From assembly GCF_963924675.1 (NCBI RefSeq), contig NC_089220.1, forward strand, positions 89,221,168-89,285,167: a DNA stretch of 64,000 bases, given 5' to 3'. Within the stretch, counting starts at the first letter, position 1. Each line of letters begins with the position of its first letter. Made by a program: the position numbers and the translations under genes. The DNA comes from Phocoena phocoena (lineage: Eukaryota; Chordata; Mammalia; Artiodactyla; Phocoenidae). Below the pieces are notes generated by a model. The model ran no database searches, was not told the DNA's origin, and saw only the letters and a list, made by a program, of their open reading frames with translations. Of this stretch, positions 24,140-36,900 are shown piece by piece.

Positions 24140-24425
24140 ATCACTTCAGAGAAAAATACACCTACAAAGATCATTAATCACTTCCTTGTTTTTGTAAGGC
24201 ATACCCTCCTGGCAGCATTGACACAGCCCAATGGCTCCATAAGATTGAAACCCTCTCTTAGTTCTTTTCCTACTTTAACAACTCCTGTTTCTTTCTATTC
24301 TTCTTTACTAGAGCAGCCTGCTCCTCCAAATTTTAAATCAAGTAGCTTTTCAAGGATTGGTCCGAAGCTCTCTTCCCTTTATAACTTATATTTTTTCTCT
24401 AAGCAGTCCTAGCTACTCCCATAAA
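24140..24425 (+). repeat. Probable LINE-2 ORF fragment
   Basis: The order ACAAAGATCATTAATCACTTCC, then GGCAGCATTGACACAGC, then CTACTTTAACAACTCCTG, then GATTGGTCCGAAGCTCTCTTCCC follows the pyrimidine-rich reverse-transcriptase region of L2. The frame is broken. Divergence is high, as expected for an element older than placental mammals. Confidence 0.5.
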
Positions 24426-24529
24426 TGAAGATGCATTACCTTTTATTATAAAGGCAGTTTTTACCTTTCTACACACTAGAGAATTCATATCATTCACACT
24501 CAAATATTTCCTTTTCAGTGCATTCATTT

Positions 24530-24745
24530 ATCACTTCATTAATTTACTCAAAAATATTTATCGAGATTCCACTGTTTTCTAGGCACCAATCTAAGTTTCA
24601 GTATGCAAAGGCCAAAGAGGAAAAAAAAGATCTGCTTCATGGAATTTACATTAGAGTAGACAACATAGATAACCAGCAAAACCTGTTATATAATATGATG
24701 GCAGAGTATAATAAACACCACAAAGAAAATTAAAGCATTTGAGAA
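24530..24745 (+). repeat. Ancient mammal-wide repeat (L2/MIR-like class)
   Basis: Degenerate 'atttattgagcacctactatgtgccagg' and 'catggagcttacattctag' phrases appear as ATTTATCGAGATTCC and CATGGAATTTACATTAGAG, followed by an 'ataaacac' stretch. This recurs elsewhere in the window (25140, 27780, 40940, 63660). The family name is left open. Confidence 0.4.
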
Positions 24746-26340
24746 TGGCCGTGGTTGTGATGCATGTGAGCAGTAGGTGGGGGCGGGGTCATGGAACATG
24801 GAGCAGACAGGTGATTACGGTATAAATGAAAGAACCCTGGATGGCCCTGTGGAAAGGAGGACCACTTCACTGGAGAGAAAGGGCATTAGACTAAGGGTCA
24901 AGAAAATTCACAATTTATCTTGCCTCTCTCCTTCACATATATTTTGGTAAAGTCCTTTAGCCTCTCTGGGACAAATCCTTAGATGATTTCTGAGGAACCT
25001 TTCAGTTTTATGATTTTTATCACAGATCTTAGAAAAGATGGGGCAGAGACAAAGGAATAAATGAGAAGTAGAATTATTAGTGGTTATTTATTGTCATCAA
25101 TGAAGCTTTATTTAGATTACAGATCTTTTTATTAAGTTCAGCCATTCTCCCAGGAATATTTATTGACCTCCTACTAATTTCCAGGCACTGGGCTAACTTC
25201 AAAGAATGCTGAGGTGGATGAGTTCACAGCCTTTATGTCAAGGGGCTCACAGCCTAGTCACCATGTTTGGATCAGATTTTTCTCTGTTTGGAATCTGTCA
25301 AAGTCCCATTTTTGTTACATCTTCTGGGTCTTAAGTATCTCCTGCACAATATTTTCTGATACTCTAACAGAGACCCTTGACCAAGAAACCCCTGAATTTT
25401 TCATAAATAAATAAATAAACGACGAAGGCCATTTGGAAAAATTTTGAAAGAAACAGAGAAGGATGGCGTCCCTGATACTCCTTGTTAATTTTTTGAAAAT
25501 TTGAACCCAATTATATAAAGATAAAATACAAAGTCCTCCAATTCATTACAATCTCTGTTAACAGGTCATTTCAGGGTTTTAATCAAAGACCTACAATAAG
25601 TTATATGTGGAGGACCTAGACTAGAAAACAGATCAGAGAATTCGAGGGACAATAAACACAAGTCACACAGGAAAACCACCTGATAGATATTACTTGTGTT
25701 CAGCAATATCTGATTCTCCTTTCTTCAGGGCACAGAGAAGACTGAAGTTCTCAGCACCTTGCAATTGGTTGTGTCCATAAGACAAATTACAGCCAATAAG
25801 TTGCAAGGAGAAGTGGTGTGTCTCATTGCCTTGCTGAAGCATCTAATTGCTAGTGTGGGACTCTACAGCATTTTCTTCCAGCCTTATCAGTAAAGGAGGA
25901 CATAAGTGCTAAGTGGTGAAACGGTAGGATAATGGAGCTTTCATCAGCCTAGATCTCCTACTACATAGAGAACAGTTTCTCTAGAACTCTGCATAGAGGA
26001 AACAACATTTTTTTGTTTAGTCGCTGAGATTTGGAGGTTGTTTATTACCACAACATAACTTAGCCTATCCTTACTAACTTACTATCTATTCGAATGTCCT
26101 TTTTATCAAGTTAAAAAGAATTTGGGATCTTGGAGAACTGTGAGGGTACCCCAAAACAAAGGATCCATGTGATTTATACTCATCATTTTTAACACTAACT
26201 CCCAAGAAATCAACAGGCATTCTTACCTTTCTTCGTTATTTTTATGTGAAGCATTGGCTAATCTTTCCTGTTCTCACTAATCTTTCAATGTGAAAATCTA
26301 GAGACTTTGGCTGCTTTTTCTTCCCCTGCTTTTCTTTTCT
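24746..26340. other. Unassigned stretch with one short ancient-repeat patch
   Basis: At 25140-25260, TTATTGACCTCCTACTAATTTCC followed by GGGCTCACAGCCTAG resembles the same ancient repeat as 24530-24745. Otherwise I see no gene or nameable repeat. Confidence 0.4.
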
Positions 26341-26344
26341 AAAA

Positions 26345-26500
26345 AAATTAATTTTATTTATAATAATTTTGAAGAATTTTTAAAAATAAGTTTTAGGTTT
26401 ACAATAAAATTGAGAGGAAGGAAGTAATATGCATTTAAGGTTCCTCCATGTTTTTTCATGGCTTGATAGCTCGTTTCTTTTTAGGGCTGAATTCCAGTTT
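26345..26500 (-). mobile_element. Old L1 3' end fragment, antisense
   Basis: AGTTTTAGGTTTACAATAAAATTGAG followed by TCCATGTTTTTTCATGGCTTGATAGC is the reverse complement of an L1M/L1MA-type 3' region, with an internal deletion joining the two phrases. It is short and divergent. Confidence 0.6.
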
Positions 26501-28334
26501 TTCTTCTGACTAGTAACATAGTAACCTGATGTTTATACTACAAAATTCAAGTCACTACAGTCTGAGGTTCAGTATTATGTCCAACTTTACACAGAGAGGA
26601 TTCATTCATTAATTTCAGCTGTTTTCACTGACCAGCTTTCTAAGTTCTGTCAAGTTCATCATTAGTCCCAAGGAAATCAATATCTTCCCTAGCTGGTTTT
26701 ATTAGAGTTCAGATCTTTCTTATTACCTCTCCTTTCATGTGACACCCCACTTTCCCAACCCTTCATTCAGAAACCTTGAACCTCTCTTTTCCAGGCATTC
26801 AGTAGCTTCAAGCCCTCACATACTCTGTGTATGTAGCACTTGCTTTTTACTGATCGAACAGTTCGAACATTATCAGTTCTTTTTACAGTTTGAACATTAT
26901 GAGTTCCCTTTCTCTCTTCTTTCTTATCTTGTTATGGTCCTTCACATGGTGCCAGATTTCTGCTTCAGACCTTAGAGACCCCAGTTTTCTTATTCTATGG
27001 GGTTTTATTTTTTTCCAGTCAACTTCTACTAGATACAGGTATATATTCAAAATAACCATACTTGCTTGAGATTACTGTTTTAGTTAGAGGGCTACAAGTA
27101 GATATATGCACAAACAGGAGTTTAGCTACCCACACTGGGGTCAGGTGACAGAAAAGAACATGATCCTTTCCTTCAGGACCCAGGTTTACTCTGAGTCATT
27201 AAACAAATTCTAGTATCTTCCTGAATGCGTTTACTGTTAGAGCCATCTTAAGAATTCTGATAAAGATGATTCAAAACATTTAATATTCTTGGCTCCCTGA
27301 TTGAGAAGTCTTATCTTAAATATATTAATGCAACCATAAATGAGGAACTCAAATATAGCTACTGTCATTCCCTGAGCCCTGACTTTTAATGAAGTAACAA
27401 TTAATGTAAGGATAGATTGTCATCACAAAGCTCTGTTCATAACTGCTTAATTTGAGTTTGTGGTCTGCTGATCGGCTGAGGGAAGTTAACTGAAAGTAAT
27501 TATATACAGACAATTTGAAAACTGTAAAAAGTAACATAAATGTGAAAAAATAAGCCTCTGGCACAAGGCAATGAGTCTTATGGTAAAAGTAAAAAATGAA
27601 AACTTCTATGTCTATTTAACAACCTTTCTATGATATTATTTGCAAAAGATTATAAGCCAATTTTAGTATCTAAGCAGGAAAACCAACTTCTAGACTTCCT
27701 AAAATGTCTCTGTCCATTTCTGACCTACTCCTCTTCCCAAAAGGCATAAATTAAATCGAATATAAAAAGAATACTCATTCATTATCCAACTAGCATTTGT
27801 TTCTTGGATATAAACCAGGCAATGTGTTCAATATAAGGGATTAAGAAAAAAATCAAATACTTTCCTCTTAAGATGCTTAAAGTCCAGTAGGAAGACAGAT
27901 ATACAAAAAAAAAAAAATCATTACAATTAAGTATGTGAAAAAAATTCCAATATTAGAAACGCCAACAAAATACTATAAAGGAACATAAAGGGACAACTAA
28001 TTCTGAGAAAGCTAGGAAGGTTTCACAGAGAAATTCACATTTTGGTTCATCAGACCAAGAAGGTGACAGAGGTGGCAGGAAAAACAGATATCTGTGTGCA
28101 ACACTTAGTTCTCACACACATGTACACAAAGTTTATTGACATAGCTTATTGAGTGTGTCAGTAATTTAAAGACTATCCATTGTAAGGTGCACAGGTGGGT
28201 AGATTTGTACTACATCAGACTGTGAAAATGTGCTCTGACTGCTGGCTGCTCAGGTTGCAGGCCTTGCACAAGAGCTTCTAGACCAGAGTGAGTAGCTAGT
28301 GTACAAATCTTAAAAGGTCAGAGTTGGCTGGGGC
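26501..28334. other. Unassigned stretch with a 27-bp imperfect duplication
   Basis: CAGTTCGAACATTATCAGTTC (26859) recurs as CAGTTTGAACATTATGAGTTC at 26886. At 27775-27910 a diverged ancient-repeat patch (ATTTGTTTCTTGGATATAAACC, then AAAGTCCAGTAGGAAGACAG) is likely. No gene was seen. Confidence 0.4.
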
Positions 28335-28435
28335 TTCAGTGATCTTCATATCTAAGTCCTCTATTTTACAAGGCAGCAACTGAGTCCCAGAGAGGGGGGT
28401 AGCTTGTCCAGTGACACTTATTAGTATAAACAAAC
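28335..28435 (-). repeat. MIR-like fragment
   Basis: AGTCCTCTATTTTACAAGGCAG followed by CTGAGTCCCAGAGAGGGG and TAGCTTGTCC resembles the reverse complement of a MIR-family core. It is short, so the assignment is tentative. Confidence 0.5.
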
Positions 28436-28794
28436 AGTAAAGAAATTCTACAAATAGTAAACAATGACACTGTTTACCATAATAAGTTGACAAATGCACG
28501 TCCCTTTAGGGATCAGCAAAAATATGATTTAAAAAGCTGCTCCTCAGATACAAAATAATATGTTTTGCTTTGTTTTAAATCTGTTTTCTTCTTTTACAAG
28601 CACTCGTCAACTATAAATGTTCAAAATTATTAATCTTATTTGGAATCCCTTTTTATCTTCTTTGGTAAAAAGTAGCAATCACATAATGATTATGTTCTCC
28701 CCAGCAGAAATGTAGTAGAAAGTTTCTTTATCCTAAATTTGGTTGCAAGTTAGGAAATGAAAAATTTGAAAATCTAAACTGGTTTTTCCTTTCT
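28436..28794. other. Unassigned short AT-rich stretch
   Basis: I see nothing identifiable between the MIR-like patch and the antisense L1 tail. Confidence 0.5.
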
Positions 28795-28916
28795 TTTTAA
28801 AAATTTTATTTCTGAATTTTATTTTTTATACTTAGTTATCTATTTTATGCATATTAATGTATATATGTCAATCCCAAACTCCCAATTCATCCCACCACCA
28901 CTCCCCAAACTGTTTT
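28795..28916 (-). mobile_element. L1 3' UTR end, antisense, very short
   Basis: TATATGTCAATCCCAAACTC followed by CCAATTCATCCCACCACCACTCCCC is the reverse complement of the same L1 3' UTR type seen at 1829-2044, and matches 51319-51562 closely. It is a severely 5'-truncated insertion with a T-rich (antisense A) start near 28795. Confidence 0.8.
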
Positions 28917-30917
28917 TTTCTGAAATGTTGCTGCTTCCAAAAACAGCCTTCACCTATTTTGTTTTCTTAGTGGCAGGGAACAGTAATGTTTACCTAGTAT
29001 TCTTTCCTGGGAGATAAATGATATAGGTTACAATATGGTGGGGGCAGGGGGAGAGAGAGAGAGGGAGAAAAAGAGAGATAAGTAATTTCCTTATGAATAA
29101 GTGGGGATATCTGGGATGTCACATAGTTTGGGGGAGTGAATCCCAGGAATCTGAGCTGGATAAAGCAGTTAGAAGTTTCTACTCTGTGTCATGAGAATAG
29201 AAAGCCATGTTCAGGACTGAAGCCAGATTCTGGAGAAGCCAAAACAAAACCAGGTAGGCAAAGTCAAGGCTTACAGGAGCAGGGCAAAGAGGCAGAACCA
29301 CTGTGGGGAAAAGGGCAAATGTAGCAACCAAGAACAAGTGATATCCACTGGAGCATAAAAAATCAGTGAGCTAAATCTCATCTCCAGTGGCTTACAAAGT
29401 TTACTTTGAACCCTGACTATGGATATAGAGGAAGATGTTAAGAATGGAGCAGATTATGCCAATATGCTTGATGTTGACAATGTAAACTAGAGAGGCCTTT
29501 GAAACATTTTAGTATAGATGAGATTTCTGTAAGAAGGAAGGTTTTGGAAGCATCAGGATTTAGGATATTTTACTTGATAAGGAAAACATTTTCCCTTATA
29601 ATTCTTCAGTTTAAGAATAGTAAAATGTGGTCTTAGTATTCAAAAAAAGTTTTTTTAATGCAGAGAAATAGCTGCCATCATACATAATCCGTGGAATTCC
29701 AGGAGACCATGTTAAAACAAAGCTTTGTGCCTGAAGTAAGCACTCAGGAAGTGTTGACTAAATGGGCAACCCAGGTATCAGAGCCAGAAGAGATACACTC
29801 AATATTTAGAGAGAGTAAGTATTAAAATAAAACTCTTACTTGGATAAGTATCAAAGTAAAATGAATAGAGGTCTTTGAATGTGTAAAGATTGCTAAGGTG
29901 TGGGAAAAAGGGAATTTCTCTGAGCATATTAAAGTAAGGATATTAGAATTTCCGAAGGGTAAAACAGTAATTTGATGAGCATTTTTATAAAAGCAATTCT
30001 AAGCCTTAATAAAATGTATTTAAGGTGCAGGGATGCTGATAATTCTGGTGTACAAGGTGCTTTAGGGATGAAGAGAAGATTATCAGGAAAACTAAGTGGT
30101 TTCATTATTACCAACTTCACTGAAATTGTTAGATTCCCACACCTAATTTATTCTTTGAGGCAAATAGGTCAGAGGGATTAGGGATGCTAGCAGTATTCTC
30201 ACAGGCTTTTCCCGATCTCCTGACATACCATACATGTGAAAAATAGCCAAAAATACATAAATAAAAAAAGAATCATTTTACTTAGATGCATCCCCTGGAG
30301 TTGGAAGAGTGATGCTACCGAAATGATGGATAAAATATATAAGGATAAAATATATAATTTATGGATTCAGATGCTACCATGCCCAACATTACTAGTGCTA
30401 TCTGCATAATGAAAGCAAAACCCCATACTAAATTTGACAGCTGACTTAAGAATAACCTATGGAGATAAAAAGCACACAGGAAATTTCCATATGCTTATGA
30501 GTGCAACAGGGAGTGTGAACTCAGAACCTGGTGGTATGTCCACTGAGGTTTTGTAAATTCTGTCCTACACCAGCAGTTCTTACTATGATGGGAATGTGAA
30601 TGAATTAAGGAGGCGAAGAACATAAAACAAGCTCACTTTGCAGTATTTCCCAGACTCTCTTTCAGTAACTATTTTTGTTGTCTTAACAAAGGCATTTGAT
30701 CTTGGCACCACATCTTAAGAGATGGATGATTTTTCGACAATTGGATGATTAGATCTAAAGTCTTAATCCACTGGAAAAATTTTTTTTGTTGTACATGTGT
30801 AGATATAATCCAACATGTTTGCCATCTCAATTAATACCTCTTTCTCTCTCTCTCTCTCTGTATACATCTTCTTAGGATTATCCAAGAGATACTGAAATTA
30901 CACCACACAGTTATATT
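28917..30917. other. Unassigned stretch with simple repeats
   Basis: A GGGGGCAGGGGGAGAGAGAG-type purine run lies at about 29040-29080 and a CT tract at about 30840-30860. No gene or nameable repeat is seen. Its right end (30918-30930) is the left copy of the target-site duplication of the complete L1. Confidence 0.5.
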
Positions 30918-30930
30918 AAAGGTTTGCCTT

Positions 30931-33045
30931 GGGGAGACCTTCAAGATGGCAGAGGAGTGAGATGTGGAGATCACTTCCCCCCCCATAAATACATCAAAAA
31001 TACATCTACATGTGGAACAACTCCTACAGAACACATACTGAATGCTGGCAGAAGACCTCAGACTTCCCAAAAGGCAAGAAAATACCCACATACTTGGGTA
31101 GGGTAAAAGAAAAAAACAAAGGCAAAAGAATAAGGATGGGACTGTACTTCTGAGAGTGAGGCGTGAAGGAGGAAGAGTTTCCACACACTAGGGGGCCCCT
31201 TCACTGGTGGGGATGGGGGTTGCATGGGGGGGGAAGCTTCAGAGCCACGAAGGAGAGCGCAGCAACAGGGGTGCAGAGGGCAAAGTAAAGAGATTCCCAC
31301 ACAAAGGATAGGTGCCGACCATCACTCACCAGCCTGAGAGGCTTGTCTGCTCACCCACCAGGGCGGGTGGGGGCTGAGAGCTGAGGCTTGGGCTTTGGAG
31401 GTCAGACCTCAGGGAGAGGACTGGGGTTGGCTGCATGAAGACAGCCTGAAGGGGGCTAGTGTGCCACAGCTAGCCGGGACGGAGTCCACGAAAAAGTCTG
31501 GACCTGCCAGAGAGGCAAGAGGCCTTTGTTTCGGGGTACGTGAGGAGAGAGGATACCTTCCCAGTGAGCCCACAGAAGGCAGAGCACTGCCTAAGTGAGC
31601 TCCAGGGACAGGCGCGAGACACGGCTATCAGCTCGGACACCAGAGACAGGCATGAACCGCTAATGTTCTGCCGCTGCCACCAAGAATGCTGTTTGCAAGC
31701 ACAGGCCACTATCCATACCCCTGGGAGCCTATGCAGCCCGCCACTGCCAGGTCCCAAGATCCAGGGACAACTTCCCCGGGAGAACACACAGCATGGCTTA
31801 GGCTGCTGTAACCTCATGCTGGCCTCTGCCGCCTCAGGCTTGCCCTGCATTCCAATTATGACTAACATACCCTTCCCTCCCCCCAACCTGAGTGAACAAG
31901 AGAGACCTAATCAGCTGCTGCTTTAACCCCCTCCTGTCTGGGTGAAGAACAGACTCCTGAGGGTGGCCTACATGCAGATGCGGGGCCAAAACCAAAGCTG
32001 AATCCCAGGAGCTATGGGAACAAAGAAGAGAAAGGGAAATTTCTCTGTGAAGCCTCAGGAGCAGCAGATTAAATTCCCACAATCAACTTGATAAACCCTG
32101 CATCTGAAGAATACAGACAACAAATGTTCCCAAGATGGAGGTGGTGGACTTTGGTAACAACTGTAGACTTGGGATTGCTTTCTGCATCTAATTAGTTTCT
32201 AGTTTTATGTTTTTCTTAGTATAATATTTAGTGCTTATTATCATTGGTGGATTTGTTTATTTTGGTTGCTCTCTTCCTTTATTCTTACATATATATATAT
32301 ATATTTTTTTTTTTTTCCTTTTCTCCTTTTGTCAGTGTGTATGTGATATATATATATATATTTTTTTTTTTCCTTTTCTCTTTCTGTGAGTGTGTATACT
32401 TCTTTGTGTGATTTTGTCTGTATAGGTTTACTTTCACCATTTGTCCTAGGGTTCTGTCTGTTTTTTTGTTTTTGTTTCTTTTTTTGTTTTGTTCTTTTCC
32501 CTCTCTTCCTTTTCTTCTGAGCCCTGTACCTGGCAGGGTCCTGGTGCTCTGGCCAGGTGTTGGGCCTGAGCCTCCGAGGTAGGAGGGCCAAGTCCAGGAC
32601 ACTGGAGCACCAGAAACCTCCCAGCCCCACGTAATATCAATTAGCAAGAGCTCTCCCAGAGATCATCGTCTCAACAGTAAGACGCAGCTCCACCCAATGG
32701 CCAATAGCTCCAGTGCTGGATGCCCAATGACAAACAACAGCAAGACGGGAACACAACCCCACCCATTAGCAGAGAGGTTGCCTAAAGTCATACTAAGTTC
32801 ACAGACACTCAAAAACACACCACAGGACGAGGCCCTGTCCACCAGAAGAACAAGATACAGCCCCGCCCACCAGAACACAGGCACCAATCCTCTCCACCAG
32901 GAAGCCTACACAAGCCACTGAACCAACCTCACCCACTGGTGGCAGACACCAAAAACAATGGGAACTACGATCATGCAGCCTCTGAAAAGGAGACCCCAAA
33001 AACTCTAAGTCAAAGAATGTGAGAAAACAGAGAAATATGTAGCAG
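30931..33045 (+). promoter_or_regulatory. L1 5' UTR / internal promoter region
   Basis: About 2.1 kb from the L1 start to the ORF1 start codon. In L1 elements this region drives sense transcription and often contains an antisense promoter. The first 1.3 kb is GC-richer than the flanks. It is followed by T-rich sequence containing a tandem duplication at 32289-32402, and then an AC-rich leader. Open frames on both strands here (for example 31470-31926) are composition effects and do not resemble L1 proteins. Confidence 0.8.
32289..32402 (+). repeat. Tandem 57-bp duplication of (AT)n-T(n)-pyrimidine unit
   Basis: Two consecutive units of about 57 bp (32289-32345 and 32346-32402). Each runs (AT)7-8, then T(10-14), CCTTTTCTC, and ends in GTGAGTGTGTAT or a variant. 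It lies inside the L1 5' UTR. Lengths of the AT and T runs differ between units. Confidence 0.85.
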
Positions 33046-33913
33046 ATGAAGGAGCAAGGGAAAACCCCACCAGACCAAACAAATGAAGAGGAAATAGGCA
33101 GTCTACCTGAAAAAGAATTCAGAGAAATGATAGTAAAGATGATTCAAAGTCTCAGAAATAGAATGGAGAAAATACGAGAAACATTTAACAAGGAACTAGA
33201 AGAACTAAAGAGGAAATAAACAATGATGAACAAAATAATAAATCAAATTAAAAATATTCTAGAAGGAATCAGTAGCAGAATAACTGAGGCAGAAGAACAG
33301 ATAAGTGACCTGGAAGATAAAATAGAGGAAATAACTGCCACTGAGCAGAATAAAGAAGAAAAGAATGAAAAGAATTGAGAACAGTCTCAGAGACCACTAG
33401 CAAAACATAAAATGCACCAACGTTCGAATTATAGGGGACCCAGAAGAAGAAGAGAAAAAGAAATGGTCTGAGAAAATATTTGAAGAGATTATAGTTGAAA
33501 ACTTCCCTAACAAGGGAAAGGAAATAGTCAATTAAGTCCAGGAAGTACAGAGAGTCCCATAAAGGAAAAATCCAAGGAGAAACACACCAAGACACATATT
33601 AATGAAACTATCAAAACTTAAATTCAAAGAAAAAATATTAAAAGCAGCAAGGGAAAAACAACAAATAACATACAAGGGAATCCCCATAAAGTTAAAAGCT
33701 GACCTTTCAGCAGAAACTCTCCAAGCCAGAAGGGAGTGGCAGGACATATTTAAAGTGATGAAAGGGAAAAACCTACAACCAAGATTACTCTACCCAGCAA
33801 GGATCTCATTCAGATTCGATGGAGAAATTAAAATCTTTACAGACAAGCAAAAGCTAAGAGAATTCAGCAACACCAAACCAGCTTTACAACAAATGCTAAA
33901 GGAACTTCTCTAG
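33046..33913 (+). pseudogene. L1 ORF1 (RNA-binding protein), disrupted
   Basis: ORF1 proteins are trimeric coiled-coil nucleic-acid chaperones that package L1 RNA. The start codon at 33046 opens a clean 57-codon run, then hits an in-frame TAA at 33217. The same frame continues as a charged coiled-coil (ISSRITEAEEQISDLEDK). A shift into another frame gives the conserved C-terminal domain at 33602-33913, with LKAAREKQQITYKG and ADLSAETLQARREW, ending at TAG 33911-33913. At least three stops and one frameshift prevent function. Confidence 0.9.
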
Positions 33914-33971
33914 GCAGGAAACACAACAGAATGAAAAGACCTACTATAACCTACCAAAAACAATTAAGAAA

Positions 33972-36900
33972 ATGGTAATAGGAACATACATATCAATAAT
34001 TACCTAAAATGTAAATGGATTAAATGCTCCAACCAAAAGACACAGACGGGCTGAATGGATACAAAAACAAGACCCACATACATGCTGTCTACAAGAGACC
34101 CACTTCAGACCGAGGGACAGATACAGACTGAAAGTGAGGGGATGGAAAAAGATATTCCATGCAAATGGAACCAAAAAGAAAGCTGGAGTAGCAATTCTCA
34201 CATCAGACAAAATAGACTTTAAAGTAAAGACTATTACAAGAGACAAAGAAGGACACTACATAATGATCAAGGGATCAATCCAAGGTGAAGATACAATTGT
34301 AAATATTTATGCACCCAATATAGGAGCACCTCAATACATAAGGCAAATGCTAACAGCCATAAAAGGGGAAATCAACAGTAACACAATAATATTAGGGGAC
34401 TTTAATACTCCATTTTGACCAATGGACAGATCAACCAAAATGAAAATAAATAAGGAAACACAAGCTTTAAAAGACATATTAGACCAGATATACGTAATTG
34501 ATATTTATAGGACATTCCATCCAAAAACAACAGAATACACTTTCTTCTCAAGTGCTCATGGAACATTCTCCAGATAGATCATATCTTGGGTCACAAATCA
34601 AGCCTCAGGAAATATAAGAAAATTGAAATCGTATCAAGTATCTTTTCTGACCACAACGCTTTGAGAGTAGATATCATTATAGAAAAACATCTGTAAAAAA
34701 TACAAACACATGGAGGCTAAACAATACACTACTTAATAACCAAGAGATCACTGAAGAAATCAAAGAAGAAATCAAAAACTACCTAGAAACAAATGACAAT
34801 GAAAACATGATGACCCAAAACCGATGGGATGCAACCAAAGCAGTTCTAAGAGGGAAGTTTATAGCAATACAATCCTACCTCAAGAAACAAGAAATATCTC
34901 AAAGAAACAACCTAACCTTACACCTAAAGCAATTAGAGAAAGAAGAACCAAAAAAAAAAACAGAAATAAATGAAAAAGAAAATTAAGCAAACAATAGCAA
35001 AGATCAATAAAACTAAAGCCTGGTTCTTTGAGAAGATAAACAAAATTGATAAATCATTAGCCAGACTCATAAAGAAAAAAAAGGGATAAGACTCAAATCA
35101 ATAGAATTAGAAGTGAAAAAGGAGAAGTAACAACTCACACTGCAGAAATACAAAGGATCATGAGAGACTACTACAAGCAACTATATGCCAATAAAATGGG
35201 GAACCTGGAAGAAATGGACAAATTCTTAGAAAAGTAAAAATTTCCAAGACTAAACCAGGAAGAAATAGAAAATATAAATAGACCAATTTCAAGCACTGAA
35301 ATTGAAACTGTGATTAAAAATTTTCCAGCAAACAAAAGCCCAGGACCAGATGGCTTAACAGGTGAATTCTATCAAACATTTAGAGAAGAGCTAACACCTA
35401 TCCTTCTCAAACTCTTCCCAAATATAGCAGAGGGAGGAACAATCCCAAACTCATTCTGGTAACAAAACCAGACAACGATGTCACAAAAAAAGAAAACTAG
35501 AGACTAATATCACTGATGAACACAGACACAAAAATCCTCAACAAAATACTAGCAAACAGAATCCAGCAGCACATTAAAAGGATCATACACCATGATCAAG
35601 TGGGGTTTATCCAAGGAATGCAAGGTCTTCGATATACGCAAATCAATCAATGTGATACACCATATTAACCAACTGAAGGATAAAAACCATGTGATAATCT
35701 CAGTAGATGTAGAAAAAGCTTTTGAAAAAATTCAACACCAATTTATGATAAAAACTCTCCAGAAAGTGGGCATAGACGGAACCTACCTCAACATAATAAA
35801 GGCCATATATGACAAACCCACAGTCAACATCATTCTCAATGGTGAAACACTGAAACCATTTCCTCTAAGATCAGGAACAAGACAAGGTTGTCCCCTCTCA
35901 CTGCTATTATTCAACATAGTTTTGGAAGTTTTAGCCACAGCAATCAGAGAAGAAAAAGAAATAAAAGGAATACAAATTGGAAAAGAAGAAGTAAAACCAT
36001 CACTGTTTGCAGATGACATGATACTATACATACAGAATCCTAAAAATGCTACCAGAAAACTACTAGAGCTAATCAGTGAATTTGGTAAAGTTGCAAGATA
36101 CAAAATTACTGCACAGAAATCTCTTGCTCTCCTATACACTGACAATGAAAAATCTGAAAGAGAATTAAGGAAACACTCCCATTTACCAGTGTAACAAAAA
36201 GAATAAAATATCTAGGAAAATACCTTCCTAAAGAGACAAAACACTTGTATGCAGAAAACTATAACACTCATGAAAGAAATTAAAGATGATACAAACACAT
36301 GGAGAGATAGACCATGTTCTTGGATTGGAAGAATCAACATTGTGAAAATGACTATACTTACTACCCGAAGCAATCTACAGATTCAATGCAATCCCTATCA
36401 AACTACAAATGGCATTTTTCACAGAAGTAGAACAAACAATTTTACAATTTGTATGGAAACACCAAAGACCCTGAATAGCCAAAGCAATCTTGAGAAAGAA
36501 AAATTGAGCTGGAGGAATCAGGCTCCCTGATTTCAGACTATACTTCAAAGCTACAGTAATCAACACAATGTGGTACTGGCACAAAAACAGAAATATAGAT
36601 CAATGTAACAGGATAGAAAGTCCAGAGATAAAGCCACGCACATATGGTCACCTTATCTTTGACAAAGGAGGCAAGAATATGCAATGGAGAACAGACAGCC
36701 TCTTCAATAATTGGTTCTGGGAAAACTGGAGAGCTATATGTAAAGAATGAAATTAGAACACTTCCTAACACCATACACAAAAATAAACTCAACATGGATT
36801 AAATACCTAAATGGAAGGTCAGACACTATAAAACTCTTAGAGGAAAACGTATGAAGAACACTATGACATATATCACAGCAAGATCCTTTTTGATCCACCT

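Noticed and set aside
31395..32082. Overlapping open frames on both strands (67-138 codons) at the start of the complete L1
   Set aside because: They lie in the GC-richer L1 5' UTR, overlap on both strands and have no domain. Composition explains them.
32241..32647. Reverse-strand lysine-rich frames
   Set aside because: They are translations of the T-rich and AT-repeat tract in the L1 5' UTR.
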